Positions 8,102 to 15,156 of a DNA stretch of 36,053 nucleotides are shown piece by piece. The notes below the pieces were generated by a model that was not told where the DNA came from, ran no database searches, and was given only the letters and a program-made list of their open reading frames with translations. Made by a program: the position numbers and the translations under genes. Numbering within the stretch: the stretch's first letter is position 1; each line of letters begins with the position of its first letter. Source of the DNA: an uncultured Clostridia bacterium (lineage in GTDB: Bacteria > Bacillota > Clostridia > Christensenellales > Borkfalkiaceae); assembly GCA_947627515.1 (NCBI GenBank), contig CANQWI010000005.1, positions 1-36,053 of the forward strand. Direction: 5' to 3'.

Positions 8102-8623
8102 GTGGAATATACGTCGGAAGAATATACAAGGCACTACATTGTGCAGGCCCTCTTCCTTCTGATGGGTGAATATGAATACGGCAAAATCAGCGTCACCGAT
8201 ATTGCCCAAAAGGCGGGCGTCGGCAGGGCGACGTTCTATCGATACTTTAAGTGCAAGGAGGACGTCATTGAGTTCTACTTTTCGCACAACACGAGAGAAT
8301 TCATGTCCGAACAGCATTACTATCCGCGGTGCAGGGCAGACTATCTCTCGATCGCCCGCGACGTCTTTGAAAAATTTCAAAAGAACAGGGAATGCTTCAC
8401 CCTCATCAAGCGTGCGCACTTGGAATATCTTTATCTCGATTTCCTCAACAAAAAAATGATCGAAACGTTCAAGCACGATTATCCCGACGAGGACCTGTAT
8501 AAGCCCTATCTTTTTGCGGGAATGATTTTCAACGTCTCCATGGCATGGCTTGCCGACGGGTGTGAAGGCTCTGCCGCACAGCTTGCAAGGATATTTGTCG
8601 ATTCCATCAATATCGGTGAGTAA
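8102..8623 (+). CDS. TetR/AcrR-family transcriptional regulator
   Basis: 173 residues, GTG start preceded by AAAAAGGAG. The N-terminal helix-turn-helix is clear at about 27-58: ISVTDIAQKAGVGRATFYRYF followed by KEDVIEFY, the TetR signature. The C-terminal ligand-binding half shows no feature that identifies an inducer. It is divergent from the two-helix membrane protein gene, its most likely target apart from itself. A bidirectional terminator follows. Confidence 0.9.
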   Translation: MEYTSEEYTRHYIVQALFLLMGEYEYGKISVTDIAQKAGVGRATFYRYFKCKEDVIEFYFSHNTREFMSEQHYYPRCRADYLSIARDVFEKFQKNRECFTLIKRAHLEYLYLDFLNKKMIETFKHDYPDEDLYKPYLFAGMIFNVSMAWLADGCEGSAAQLARIFVDSINIGE

Positions 8624-8624
8624 T

Positions 8625-8658
8625 AAAAAACAAGCGGTTTTCCCGCTTGAATTTTTTT
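8625..8658. terminator. Bidirectional Rho-independent terminator
   Basis: CAAGCGG and CCGCTTG arms around a TTTTC loop, with an A run on the left and seven T on the right. It ends both the TetR gene (+) and the rluB operon (-). Its T run overlaps the rluB stop codon. Confidence 0.9.
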
Positions 8659-9370
8659 ACAGATTTTTCAGATAAAAGACCTCTTCCTGCGAGAGGCGGC
8701 GGCATTCCCCTCGGTCGAGGCCGGAAAGGGTCAGCTCCCCGAGCTTGATGCGCTTGAGGAATTCCACGGGCTTACCGACGACCTCAAACATGCGTCTTAT
8801 TTCATGGTTTTTCCCCTCCGTCAGCGTTACATGGAGCTTGGTGTAATTTTTGTCTGTCTCAATGACGTTGATGCGGCATTTTTTTGTGACGACGCCCCGC
8901 TCGAGCTCTACCCCCTCCCGGAGCCGATTGAGCTGGATGGGAGAAATGGAGCCGTTTACCTTGACGAGATAGGTCTTGGGGATCTCGCTCTGCGGTGCGG
9001 TCAGACGGTAGGCAAGCTCGCCGTCATTGGTCAGAATGATGAGGCCCTCCGTATCGTAGTCGAGGCGGCCGACGGGGAACACTCTTCCTGCGCCTGCGGG
9101 AAGAAGCTCCATCACAGTCCTTCTCGGCCGCTCGGTTTTTTCGTCATTCACGGTACACACGCAGCCCTTGGGCTTGTTTAAAAGATAATATTCGTATTTT
9201 ACCTTGTGGGAGAGCGTCTTCCCGTCAAGGGTGACATGATCGGTGGGTGTAACATCATCCCCTGCCCTTGCTATCCTTCCGTTGATGGTGACTCTTCCCT
9301 CGGCAATGATCTCATCCGCGCCCCGTCTTGAGGCGACGCCCTGTTCGGCCAAAAATTTATTGATCCGCAT
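8657..9370 (-). CDS. rluB: 23S rRNA pseudouridine synthase, RluB/RsuA family
   Basis: 237 residues from the ATG at 9370; an in-frame GTG at 9394 lies right against AGGAG and fits the family less well. The N-terminal S4 RNA-binding domain (MRINKFLAEQGVASRRGADE) is followed by the catalytic domain with GRLDYDTEGLIILTNDG, whose first Asp is the catalytic residue, and EGKNHEIRRMFE near the end. The family isomerises uridine in rRNA. It is last in the DUF2953-gerW-dac-rluB run, an arrangement common in Clostridia. Confidence 0.93.
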   Translation of the reverse strand: MRINKFLAEQGVASRRGADEIIAEGRVTINGRIARAGDDVTPTDHVTLDGKTLSHKVKYEYYLLNKPKGCVCTVNDEKTERPRRTVMELLPAGAGRVFPVGRLDYDTEGLIILTNDGELAYRLTAPQSEIPKTYLVKVNGSISPIQLNRLREGVELERGVVTKKCRINVIETDKNYTKLHVTLTEGKNHEIRRMFEVVGKPVEFLKRIKLGELTLSGLDRGECRRLSQEEVFYLKNL

Positions 9371-9408
9371 TTGTATCGCAGAGCCTCTCTGCACTCCTTG
9401 CTTTCTGC

Positions 9409-10413
9409 CTATATAATATACAAATTCTGCGAAAAAAGCAAGTCGTTTTGCAGGTGGATGTGCAATTGCCCTGCAACTTCTCCGCTTTTCACGGGAAGCG
9501 GGTCCTTTAAATCGGTTTGAAATCGCAGACTCCTCAGCTCCGTCCTCCTGAGAGGATAGAGGAAATCACACTTGATTTCAAAATTTTCCCATGGGGCAGA
9601 GCGATCGCAGAGCTTGAACATCTGAAACTGCCCGAAGCATTCATCGAGGAGCTCCGTTGTCCGTTCGTACATCTCGGGAGAGCCCAAAACGACGCTTACA
9701 AGCCGCATCCCCTCCCTCTCCGCGCAGGTCACAAGGCATCTTCCAGCTGCCGTTGTAAAGCCTGTTTTGACGCCGATCGCGCCCTCATATTGGGAAAGTA
9801 GCTTGTTTTTGTTTTTCCAGCCGCGCGGCTCATAAAATTTGCAAGAGACGATCTCGCGGAAGGTCTCGTTTTCCATCGCATATGAGGAGATTAGGGCAAG
9901 ATCGCGGGCGGTCGTGTAATGGTGTGCGTTGGGAAGGCCGTGCGGGTTGACAAAGAAGCTCCCATCTGCACCGAGCAGGGCGGCTTTTTCGTTCATTTTC
10001 TCAGAAAAGGCCTCCACGCTCCCGCTGTGATGCAGGGCGAGGGTCACGGCGCAGTCATTCCCCGAGCGAAGCATGAGCCCATATAAAAGCTCTCTGACGG
10101 TATATTCCTCCCCCGCGCGGAGATAGACGCTGGAGCCCTCCACCCCCTCTGCGGCCCTCGGGATCGTCACAACCTCGTCGAGGCTGCAGTCGTCGAGGAT
10201 GAGAATGGCCGTCAACACCTTTGTCGTGCTCGCCATGGGGAGCTTAGAAGAGGCGTTCAGGCCATGAAGAATACGCCTTGAGGACACCTCAACAACGCAT
10301 TCGCCCTTGGAGGGTGCCGCGGCATGTGGGGTGACGGGCCGCCCTCCTATGATCAGCAGGGTCATGACGAGTGCGGTCGCAAGAGAGATCCACAAGAATT
10401 TACTTCGATTCAT
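9409..10413 (-). CDS. Serine-type D-alanyl-D-alanine carboxypeptidase (DacB/PBP5 type)
   Basis: 334 residues from the ATG at 10413. A signal sequence or membrane anchor (WISLATALVMTLLIIGG) leads to a peptidase S11 domain with all three motifs: STTK (nucleophile Ser), SGN and KTG (GVKTGFT). The family trims the terminal D-Ala from peptidoglycan stem peptides. The position after gerW/ytfJ suggests the sporulation-linked DacB type, but the sequence does not prove spore-specific expression. The start overlaps the gerW stop by 14 bases. A second S11 enzyme (dacF) lies at 15.2 kb. Confidence 0.93.
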   Translation of the reverse strand: MNRSKFLWISLATALVMTLLIIGGRPVTPHAAAPSKGECVVEVSSRRILHGLNASSKLPMASTTKVLTAILILDDCSLDEVVTIPRAAEGVEGSSVYLRAGEEYTVRELLYGLMLRSGNDCAVTLALHHSGSVEAFSEKMNEKAALLGADGSFFVNPHGLPNAHHYTTARDLALISSYAMENETFREIVSCKFYEPRGWKNKNKLLSQYEGAIGVKTGFTTAAGRCLVTCAEREGMRLVSVVLGSPEMYERTTELLDECFGQFQMFKLCDRSAPWENFEIKCDFLYPLRRTELRSLRFQTDLKDPLPVKSGEVAGQLHIHLQNDLLFSQNLYII

Positions 10414-10792
10414 TTTCCCCGCTTCCGACCTTGTCGACGATCTTATTGACGAGCTCCCCTGCCTTTTCAATCAATCCGTCGATGGGGTCGTCGGTGAGAT
10501 GGACGATACGGCATTCAACGCCGTCGTCGATGAGAAATCCCGCTGGCTTGAGGTTGATCACTGTTCCCGCTCCGCCCGCAAAAGGATAGGTCTCGTCGAG
10601 CTTGACGGCCTTTACCTCGCCGTATTCGCCACCGCCCGAGAGATACCCCATCGTCACCTTGGTAAAGGGGATGACCTGTGCCCCGCTTGCGGTCAGGACG
10701 GGCTTGCCGATGATGGTGTTGACGTCGATGAGACTTGTCAACTGCTCCGCTGTCTTTTCAAGAATGCTGTCGATCTTTTTTTTCTTATCCAA
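10400..10792 (-). CDS. ytfJ: GerW-family sporulation protein (YtfJ)
   Basis: 130 residues, TTG start with GGAGG ten bases upstream. The core carries the family pattern GKPVLTASGAQVIPFTKVTMGYLSGGGEYG and a glycine-rich turn (FAGGAGT) before the LKPAGFLI strand. Proteins of this family occur in spores and have been linked to germination, but the molecular role is not known. The 5' end overlaps the DUF2953-like gene by 55 bases, and the 3' end overlaps the carboxypeptidase gene. Confidence 0.88.
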   Translation of the reverse strand: MDKKKKIDSILEKTAEQLTSLIDVNTIIGKPVLTASGAQVIPFTKVTMGYLSGGGEYGEVKAVKLDETYPFAGGAGTVINLKPAGFLIDDGVECRIVHLTDDPIDGLIEKAGELVNKIVDKVGSGENESK

Positions 10793-11319
10793 TTTATCAA
10801 TGCCTCCAATGCTTTTTTTGTGAATGCCATGCCGAGCACGAAGCCGTTCAGAACGGTCGCCGTCTCGAGGGTGAGCTTCAGACAGGGCTTTTCGCCCAGA
10901 AGCGTATTATTCTTGAGCTGAAGAAAGGGATGCTTGGTGCGAAGATAGGCAAAGCTTCCCCCGCCGACCGCCTGCAGGAGTGCAGCGACAAAAATGCCTG
11001 CAATGCTTTCCGCACCCCCTGTCTCCAGCGTCTGACGAAATCTCCAGAGCTGAAAGCCCTTGGTGATCTCATATTTTTTGCGTGTGTCTGCCATCTTGTC
11101 ATAGGGGATGAACACGGCTTTTTTTCTTGTGAGATGGATGGCGATCCCCTCTCTGTCGAGCTGTCCGTAGCCGCCGAAGAGCTTGAAATGGCGATAAAGC
11201 GAGAGAGAGAACCACGCACGATTTTTCGAAAGGTCCACATAGGTGTCCAGCCACAGAAACACGGGAAGAAAGGTAAAGAGAAATCCCGCAAACGTGGACC
11301 ATACAAAAAAATCGCCCAT
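10738..11319 (-). CDS. DUF2953-like membrane protein
   Basis: 193 residues from the ATG at 11319. One N-terminal transmembrane segment (about 6-25, FAGFLFTFLPVFLWL) is followed by a soluble domain with basic and aromatic strands. DUF2953 proteins commonly precede gerW/ytfJ in Clostridia; I assign the family from context and general form, without a strong motif. The start codon lies inside the 3' arm of a terminator hairpin (11313-11335), and no ribosome binding site is visible. No other good in-frame start exists before the hydrophobic segment. Expression may therefore be low or conditional. Confidence 0.7.
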   Translation of the reverse strand: MGDFFVWSTFAGFLFTFLPVFLWLDTYVDLSKNRAWFSLSLYRHFKLFGGYGQLDREGIAIHLTRKKAVFIPYDKMADTRKKYEITKGFQLWRFRQTLETGGAESIAGIFVAALLQAVGGGSFAYLRTKHPFLQLKNNTLLGEKPCLKLTLETATVLNGFVLGMAFTKKALEALINWIRKKRSTAFLKRQRSS

Positions 11320-11335
11320 AACCGTAATATGGGCG
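11305..11335 (-). terminator. Rho-independent terminator after scpB, overlapping the next start codon
   Basis: A perfect 8-bp stem (CGCCCATA and TATGGGCG) with a 7-base loop and a following run of seven T. The 3' arm contains the ATG of the DUF2953-like gene. Confidence 0.85.
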
Positions 11336-11368
11336 AATGCTCGGAAAATATTTACAGAGAATTGATTT

Positions 11369-12106
11369 TCAGCCGATTTTGACGAGATCGTTGTCTTCAA
11401 GGTCCTTAAGAAAATCGGGGATCTCATACCCGTCGCGGACCTCTTCCCTCTGAGGCAGCGTCGGCTCCTCCTGTGTCTTTTCAACGCCCTCCCCGCCTTC
11501 GTCGCCATCGCCGTCACCATCGTCCCCCTCATAGTCCTCACGGGCGTAAAGGTAGCTGTCCCGCTCGTCCTGCGTCGCATTGCGGATTGCCTCGAGGAAC
11601 TGATTATAATCGGGAAGGTCCTCAAGGGTATTCAGCTTGAAGCGTTTTAAAAATTCATCCGTCGTCGCAAAGAGGATGGGATGGCCGATGGCGTCCTTTT
11701 TTCCGCAGGGATAAATGAGCTTTAAATCAAGTAAAACATTCACCGCATAGTCGCTGTTGACCCCGCGGAGCATCTCGATCTCGCTCCTCGTGATCGGCTG
11801 CTTGTATGCAATGATCGCCGCGCACTCGAGAACGGTGCGGGTGAGCTCCTTCTCGCGGATGGGATTGAGAACTGCCGCGACCTGCTCCTTATAGATGGGA
11901 TTGGTCGCAAGCTGAGCCTTTTTATTGAATTCAAGAAGACAGATCCCAGCCTCCTCTCCGAACCTCTCCTTGAGCTCGCCGAGGGCTTTTTTGACCGCAT
12001 TTTCTGTCACGGAGAGCTTGTCCGCGATGTCGGAGATCGCGACCGCCTTCCCCGATGCGAAGAGTATCGCCTCAATTATAGTCGTCAATTGTTCCAAAGG
12101 GTTCAT
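11369..12106 (-). CDS. scpB: Segregation and condensation protein ScpB
   Basis: 245 residues. The two winged-helix domains of ScpB are present: EAILFASGKAVAISDIA at the start and ECAAIIAYKQPITRSEIEMLRGVNSDYAV, GHPILFATTDEFLKRF in the centre. The C-terminal tail (about 190-245) is acidic and low complexity (DDGDGDGDEGGEG), longer than the usual core. ScpB dimers bind ScpA to form the kleisin part of SMC condensin. AGGAGG precedes the ATG. The gene overlaps scpA by 35 bases and a terminator follows. Confidence 0.96.
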   Translation of the reverse strand: MNPLEQLTTIIEAILFASGKAVAISDIADKLSVTENAVKKALGELKERFGEEAGICLLEFNKKAQLATNPIYKEQVAAVLNPIREKELTRTVLECAAIIAYKQPITRSEIEMLRGVNSDYAVNVLLDLKLIYPCGKKDAIGHPILFATTDEFLKRFKLNTLEDLPDYNQFLEAIRNATQDERDSYLYAREDYEGDDGDGDGDEGGEGVEKTQEEPTLPQREEVRDGYEIPDFLKDLEDNDLVKIG

Positions 12107-12869
12107 CCTCCTTTCTGTCGGGATTCAATGAGATCCAGATCTCGCCGAACGATTCTTCCTGCTTTACGCACAAAAACTGCAGTTTCAAAAGCTCAAGCAT
12201 GGCCTGAAAGGTCGTCACGATCTCAGGTTTTGTGTAGTCCCGCGAGAATAGCTCGTCAAACCTGACGGGTTTCCCCCCCTCAAGACTCTCGAGAATGAAC
12301 GTCGCCTTCTCTTCGACCGTGAATTCATCCCGCGGGATCTCACGCATTTCGGAGCTGTCGCGCTTGCTTTCCCGCCGTAGCATCAGCCCCTGCAGGGCTG
12401 TGATGAGGCCGTCGAGGGTGAGAGACTCAAGATTGAATACTGTCTTAGTCTCCCCGACGTCCTTATCGGGCTCCTTGAAATAATAGCCGACGGTCTCCAA
12501 CTCGCGGAGTTTTCCCATCTCCTCCTTGATGAGCTTGTATTCCTCAAGAGCCTGAATGAGGCGATCCCTCTCATCGTCGATCTCCTCCTGATATGCGGGA
12601 TCCTCCTCAATGTTGGGAACGAGGTATCTCCCCTTGATCTTGATGATGGACGCGGCGATGTTGAGATAGTCGCTCACCTTATCGACATCCAGATAGGGAA
12701 GGCCCTTCATGTAGTCAAGAAACTGCTCGGTGACCTGCGAGACAAAGATATCCTTGATCTCGATCTCCTCCCTGTTGATGAGATAGAGAAGAAGGTCCAA
12801 GGGGCCCTCAAAGTTGTTGAGGACGGTCGTATAGTCGACGACCGATTCAAATTTGTCGCGATCTACCAT
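12072..12869 (-). CDS. scpA: Segregation and condensation protein ScpA (kleisin)
   Basis: 265 residues from the ATG at 12869, with GGAG nine bases upstream; a longer in-frame reading upstream lacks support. The kleisin N-terminus FEGPLDLLLYLINREEIEIKDI is unmistakable, followed by VSDYLNIAASIIKIKGRYLVP and a C-terminal winged helix (RDEFTVEEKATFILESL). ScpA links SMC heads and ScpB for chromosome segregation. The start overlaps the M50 protease gene by 7 bases, as in many Clostridia. Confidence 0.96.
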   Translation of the reverse strand: MVDRDKFESVVDYTTVLNNFEGPLDLLLYLINREEIEIKDIFVSQVTEQFLDYMKGLPYLDVDKVSDYLNIAASIIKIKGRYLVPNIEEDPAYQEEIDDERDRLIQALEEYKLIKEEMGKLRELETVGYYFKEPDKDVGETKTVFNLESLTLDGLITALQGLMLRRESKRDSSEMREIPRDEFTVEEKATFILESLEGGKPVRFDELFSRDYTKPEIVTTFQAMLELLKLQFLCVKQEESFGEIWISLNPDRKEDEPFGTIDDYN

Positions 12870-13591
12870 ATGAGCGATCTCCAGATTTGAGAAATATGCA
12901 CGCCGAACGCAGGCTCCCATGCGGCTCGGATCGGGAAGCCGAGGATGTTTTGCGCAAACTTGAGGATCCAGCCGAGGATGTTGCAGTAATCCATGACAGG
13001 GAAGCCTGCACGGACAAAGATATTGCAGAGGAAGCTTTCCGCGATCAAAAACAGCAGGATATAGTAGCCGTAGCGGCGAAGGAACCGATATACCTTGCCA
13101 TGACGGCGGCTGAGTGCGTCGACGATGCGGAAGCCGTCCAAGGGATAGAACGGAAGTAGATTAAAGACGCAAAAGCCGAGGCTGTAGGCAAAGAGGAAAT
13201 ACAGAAGGTCTGTCAAAAACGCCGTCAGAAACGGGATCTCGGGCATAAAATACACCGCGACAAGGAAGAGCGGATAAAAGAGAAAGGCCATGAGATAGTT
13301 CATGACGATCCCCGCGCTTGCCGTAAGTCCAAGCCCGAGACGGTATTTTTTGAAGTTATTCGGATCGATCGGAACAGGCTTTGCCCAGCCAAAGCCGACG
13401 AGCGTGAAGCAGATCAGTCCGAGCAGGTCGAAGTGCCTGAGCGGATTCAGGGAGAGCCTGCCATAGAGCTTTGCCGTCGGGTCTCCGCAGCGATAGGCGA
13501 CGAAGGCATGCGCAAACTCATGGAGGGTCAGAACGACCGCGACCGCAAAAAAGCTTGCGAGAAGCTCGATGATCCTTTCAGCGAATTGCAT
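12863..13591 (-). CDS. Site-2 protease family (M50) intramembrane metalloprotease
   Basis: 242 residues with about five hydrophobic segments. The zinc motif HEFAH is in the first membrane helix, and the third ligand motif NLLPFYPLDG is downstream, matching the compact Rv-type S2P family without a PDZ domain. A substrate cannot be inferred. It begins the M50-scpA-scpB operon, a common order in Firmicutes. The promoter's -10 ends seven bases before the ATG and no ribosome binding site fits between, so the mRNA is probably leaderless. Confidence 0.92.
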   Translation of the reverse strand: MQFAERIIELLASFFAVAVVLTLHEFAHAFVAYRCGDPTAKLYGRLSLNPLRHFDLLGLICFTLVGFGWAKPVPIDPNNFKKYRLGLGLTASAGIVMNYLMAFLFYPLFLVAVYFMPEIPFLTAFLTDLLYFLFAYSLGFCVFNLLPFYPLDGFRIVDALSRRHGKVYRFLRRYGYYILLFLIAESFLCNIFVRAGFPVMDYCNILGWILKFAQNILGFPIRAAWEPAFGVHISQIWRSLIW

Positions 13592-13598
13592 ATTCTAC

Positions 13599-13627
13599 AT
13601 TATATCAATTTCAAGCAAAAAAAGCAA
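13599..13627 (-). promoter_or_regulatory. Promoter of the M50-scpA-scpB operon
   Basis: On the minus strand, TTGCTT (13627-13622), 17 bases, TATAAT (13604-13599). Only seven bases (GTAGAAT) separate the -10 from the ATG. Confidence 0.75.
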
Positions 13628-13628
13628 G

Positions 13629-13659
13629 AAAAAAGCGGATATTCCGTGAAAAATCCGCT
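13629..13659 (-). terminator. Second terminator downstream of lysA
   Basis: AGCGGAT and ATCCGCT arms with a 12-base loop, then six T on the minus strand. It backs up the terminator at 13695-13718. Confidence 0.75.
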
Positions 13660-13694
13660 CCCTTCATCAAAATTAAGTCTGAAATATTAAGAGT

Positions 13695-13718
13695 AAAAAG
13701 TCGGTTTCCCTCCGATTT
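13695..13718 (-). terminator. First terminator downstream of lysA
   Basis: AAATCGG and CCGACTT arms (one G-U pair) with a 7-base loop, then a T run, starting two bases after the lysA stop. Confidence 0.75.
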
Positions 13719-13719
13719 G

Positions 13720-15045
13720 TCATTTCAGCGAATCGGGAAGGGCGTCAAAGCGGACAAGGTCCTCATACCGTTGCGGTCTTATGATGTATTCCGCCTTTCC
13801 CTCCCTCACAAGAACTGCAGGAGGAATGAGGTTGCGGTTGTAGTTGCTTGCCATGGAATAGTTATATGCTCCCGTCGAGAGCACGGCGACGATGTCTCCG
13901 ATGTGCGCCTCGGGAAGCTCCATATTGACGCCGATGAGATCGCCACTCTCGCAGCATTTTCCCGCCAAAGAGACTAGCTCCGTGGGCTTCTCCGCGGCGC
14001 GGTTTGCAAGAAGTGCCGTGTATTTGGACCCGTATAGGCAATATCTCGGATTGTCGAACATGCCGCCGTCGATGGCGACATATTTCCTGAGCCCCTTGAT
14101 CTCCTTGACAGCTCCCACTGTATAAAGCGTGACGCCGGCCTCCCCCACGATCGAGCGGCCGGGTTCGATGAGAAGACGCGGAAGAGGCAACTCCTTCTCC
14201 CTGCACTGCGTCCTGACGGCCTGAATGAGCGCGGAAAGATACTCCCCATATCCGTCTGCGGAGATCCTCCTGTCCTCATCGGTATACCAGATGCCGAAGC
14301 CCCCGCCCATGTTGAGCTCGGAGGGAGCAAAGCCGTATTTTAAACGCATGCTCGCTGCAAAGTCGAGCACCTTTTCGACGGCGAGCACAAAGGAGGCCTT
14401 CTCAAAGATCTGCGACCCGATATGGGAATGGTAGCCAACGAGACGGAGATGTCTCATCTTGAGAAGCGCGGAGACCATTTCCTCGGCAGAGCCGTCAAAG
14501 ACAGAAAAACCGAATTTGCTGTCAGGGGTGGCGGTCTGTACGAAGGCATGCGTGTGGGCCTCGACCCCGGGATTGATGCGGAGCATGACCCTCTGCACGA
14601 TGCCGCGCTTTTCGGCCTCCCCTTCAATGCGCTCCGCTTCGGTCAGCGAGTCGACGACGATGCACCCGACTCGATAATCAAGCGCAAGCTCTATTTCGGA
14701 GGGAAGCTTGTTGTTCCCGTGGAAATAGATCCTCTCCGCAGGGAAATTTACCTGCATGGCCGTATAAAGCTCCCCGCCCGACACGACGTCCGCGCCGATC
14801 CCTTCCTGATTTGCAATCGCATACATCGCCTTGCAGGAGAAGGCCTTGGAGGCATACAGGACGAGTCCGTTGCCCTTATATTCCCGTTGAAGGGTGTCCC
14901 GATAACTCCGCATCATCCTGCGGATCTGCGCCTCGTCAAAGACGTAGAGCGGCGTCCCGAAGCTTTTTGCAAGCTCCACACAGTCTGCGCCGCCGATCTC
15001 AAGATGTCCCTCTTGATTGATTTTAAGTGTTTCTCTTTCGTTCAT
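13720..15045 (-). CDS. lysA: Diaminopimelate decarboxylase
   Basis: 441 residues from the ATG at 15045, six bases after AGGTGA; an ATG two codons earlier sits too close to that site. It performs the last step of lysine synthesis, decarboxylating meso-diaminopimelate. Motifs seen are YASKAFS (PLP lysine), GYHSHIGSQI, the glycine-rich LNMGGGFGIWY, EPGRSIVGEAG, CCESGDLI and GAYNYSMASNYN, covering both the barrel and C-terminal domains. It stands alone between its own promoter and two terminators. Confidence 0.96.
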   Translation of the reverse strand: MNERETLKINQEGHLEIGGADCVELAKSFGTPLYVFDEAQIRRMMRSYRDTLQREYKGNGLVLYASKAFSCKAMYAIANQEGIGADVVSGGELYTAMQVNFPAERIYFHGNNKLPSEIELALDYRVGCIVVDSLTEAERIEGEAEKRGIVQRVMLRINPGVEAHTHAFVQTATPDSKFGFSVFDGSAEEMVSALLKMRHLRLVGYHSHIGSQIFEKASFVLAVEKVLDFAASMRLKYGFAPSELNMGGGFGIWYTDEDRRISADGYGEYLSALIQAVRTQCREKELPLPRLLIEPGRSIVGEAGVTLYTVGAVKEIKGLRKYVAIDGGMFDNPRYCLYGSKYTALLANRAAEKPTELVSLAGKCCESGDLIGVNMELPEAHIGDIVAVLSTGAYNYSMASNYNRNLIPPAVLVREGKAEYIIRPQRYEDLVRFDALPDSLK

Positions 15046-15065
15046 GATCATTCACCTGTTTTCAA

Positions 15066-15094
15066 ATTATATCACACCACAAATTTTTTTACAA
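15066..15094 (-). promoter_or_regulatory. lysA promoter
   Basis: Minus strand TTGTAA (15094-15089), 17 bases, TATAAT (15071-15066), directly after the dacF terminator. No obvious lysine riboswitch fits in the remaining 20-base leader. Confidence 0.75.
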
Positions 15095-15095
15095 G

Positions 15096-15133
15096 AAAAA
15101 AAGACACAATCGCCGTAAATTTGCGATTATGTC
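15096..15133 (-). terminator. dacF terminator partly built from a palindromic repeat
   Basis: On the minus strand the arms GACATAATCGC and GCGATTGTGTC (11 bp, one G-U pair) enclose a 9-base loop and precede seven T. The first six bases of the upstream arm, GACATA, are the end of the repeat element at 15127-15153. Confidence 0.85.
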
Positions 15134-15153
15134 TGACATAGTACTATGCAAAA
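15127..15153 (-). repeat. Palindromic repeat element, copy 2
   Basis: In the direction of dacF transcription it reads TTTTGCATAGTACTATG then TCAGACATAA, starting three bases after the dacF stop. It contains the overlapping palindromes CATAGTACTATG and TATGTCAGACATA. It is untranslated here but would encode LHSTMSDII; its TCA for TCT difference from copies 3 and 4 is silent (Ser). Confidence 0.9.
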
Positions 15154-15156
15154 TCG

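Noticed and set aside
11413-11530. Repetitive GAC/GGC-rich stretch in scpB as a tandem repeat locus
   Set aside because: It encodes the acidic low-complexity tail of ScpB; units are irregular and no exact tandem repeat was seen.
10738-11625. Long reading frame reaching back into scpB on the same strand
   Set aside because: The first hundred codons shadow scpB in another frame and are low complexity; the real gene starts at 11319.
15046-15066. Lysine riboswitch before lysA
   Set aside because: The promoter lies too close to the start; the leader is about 20 bases and cannot hold one.
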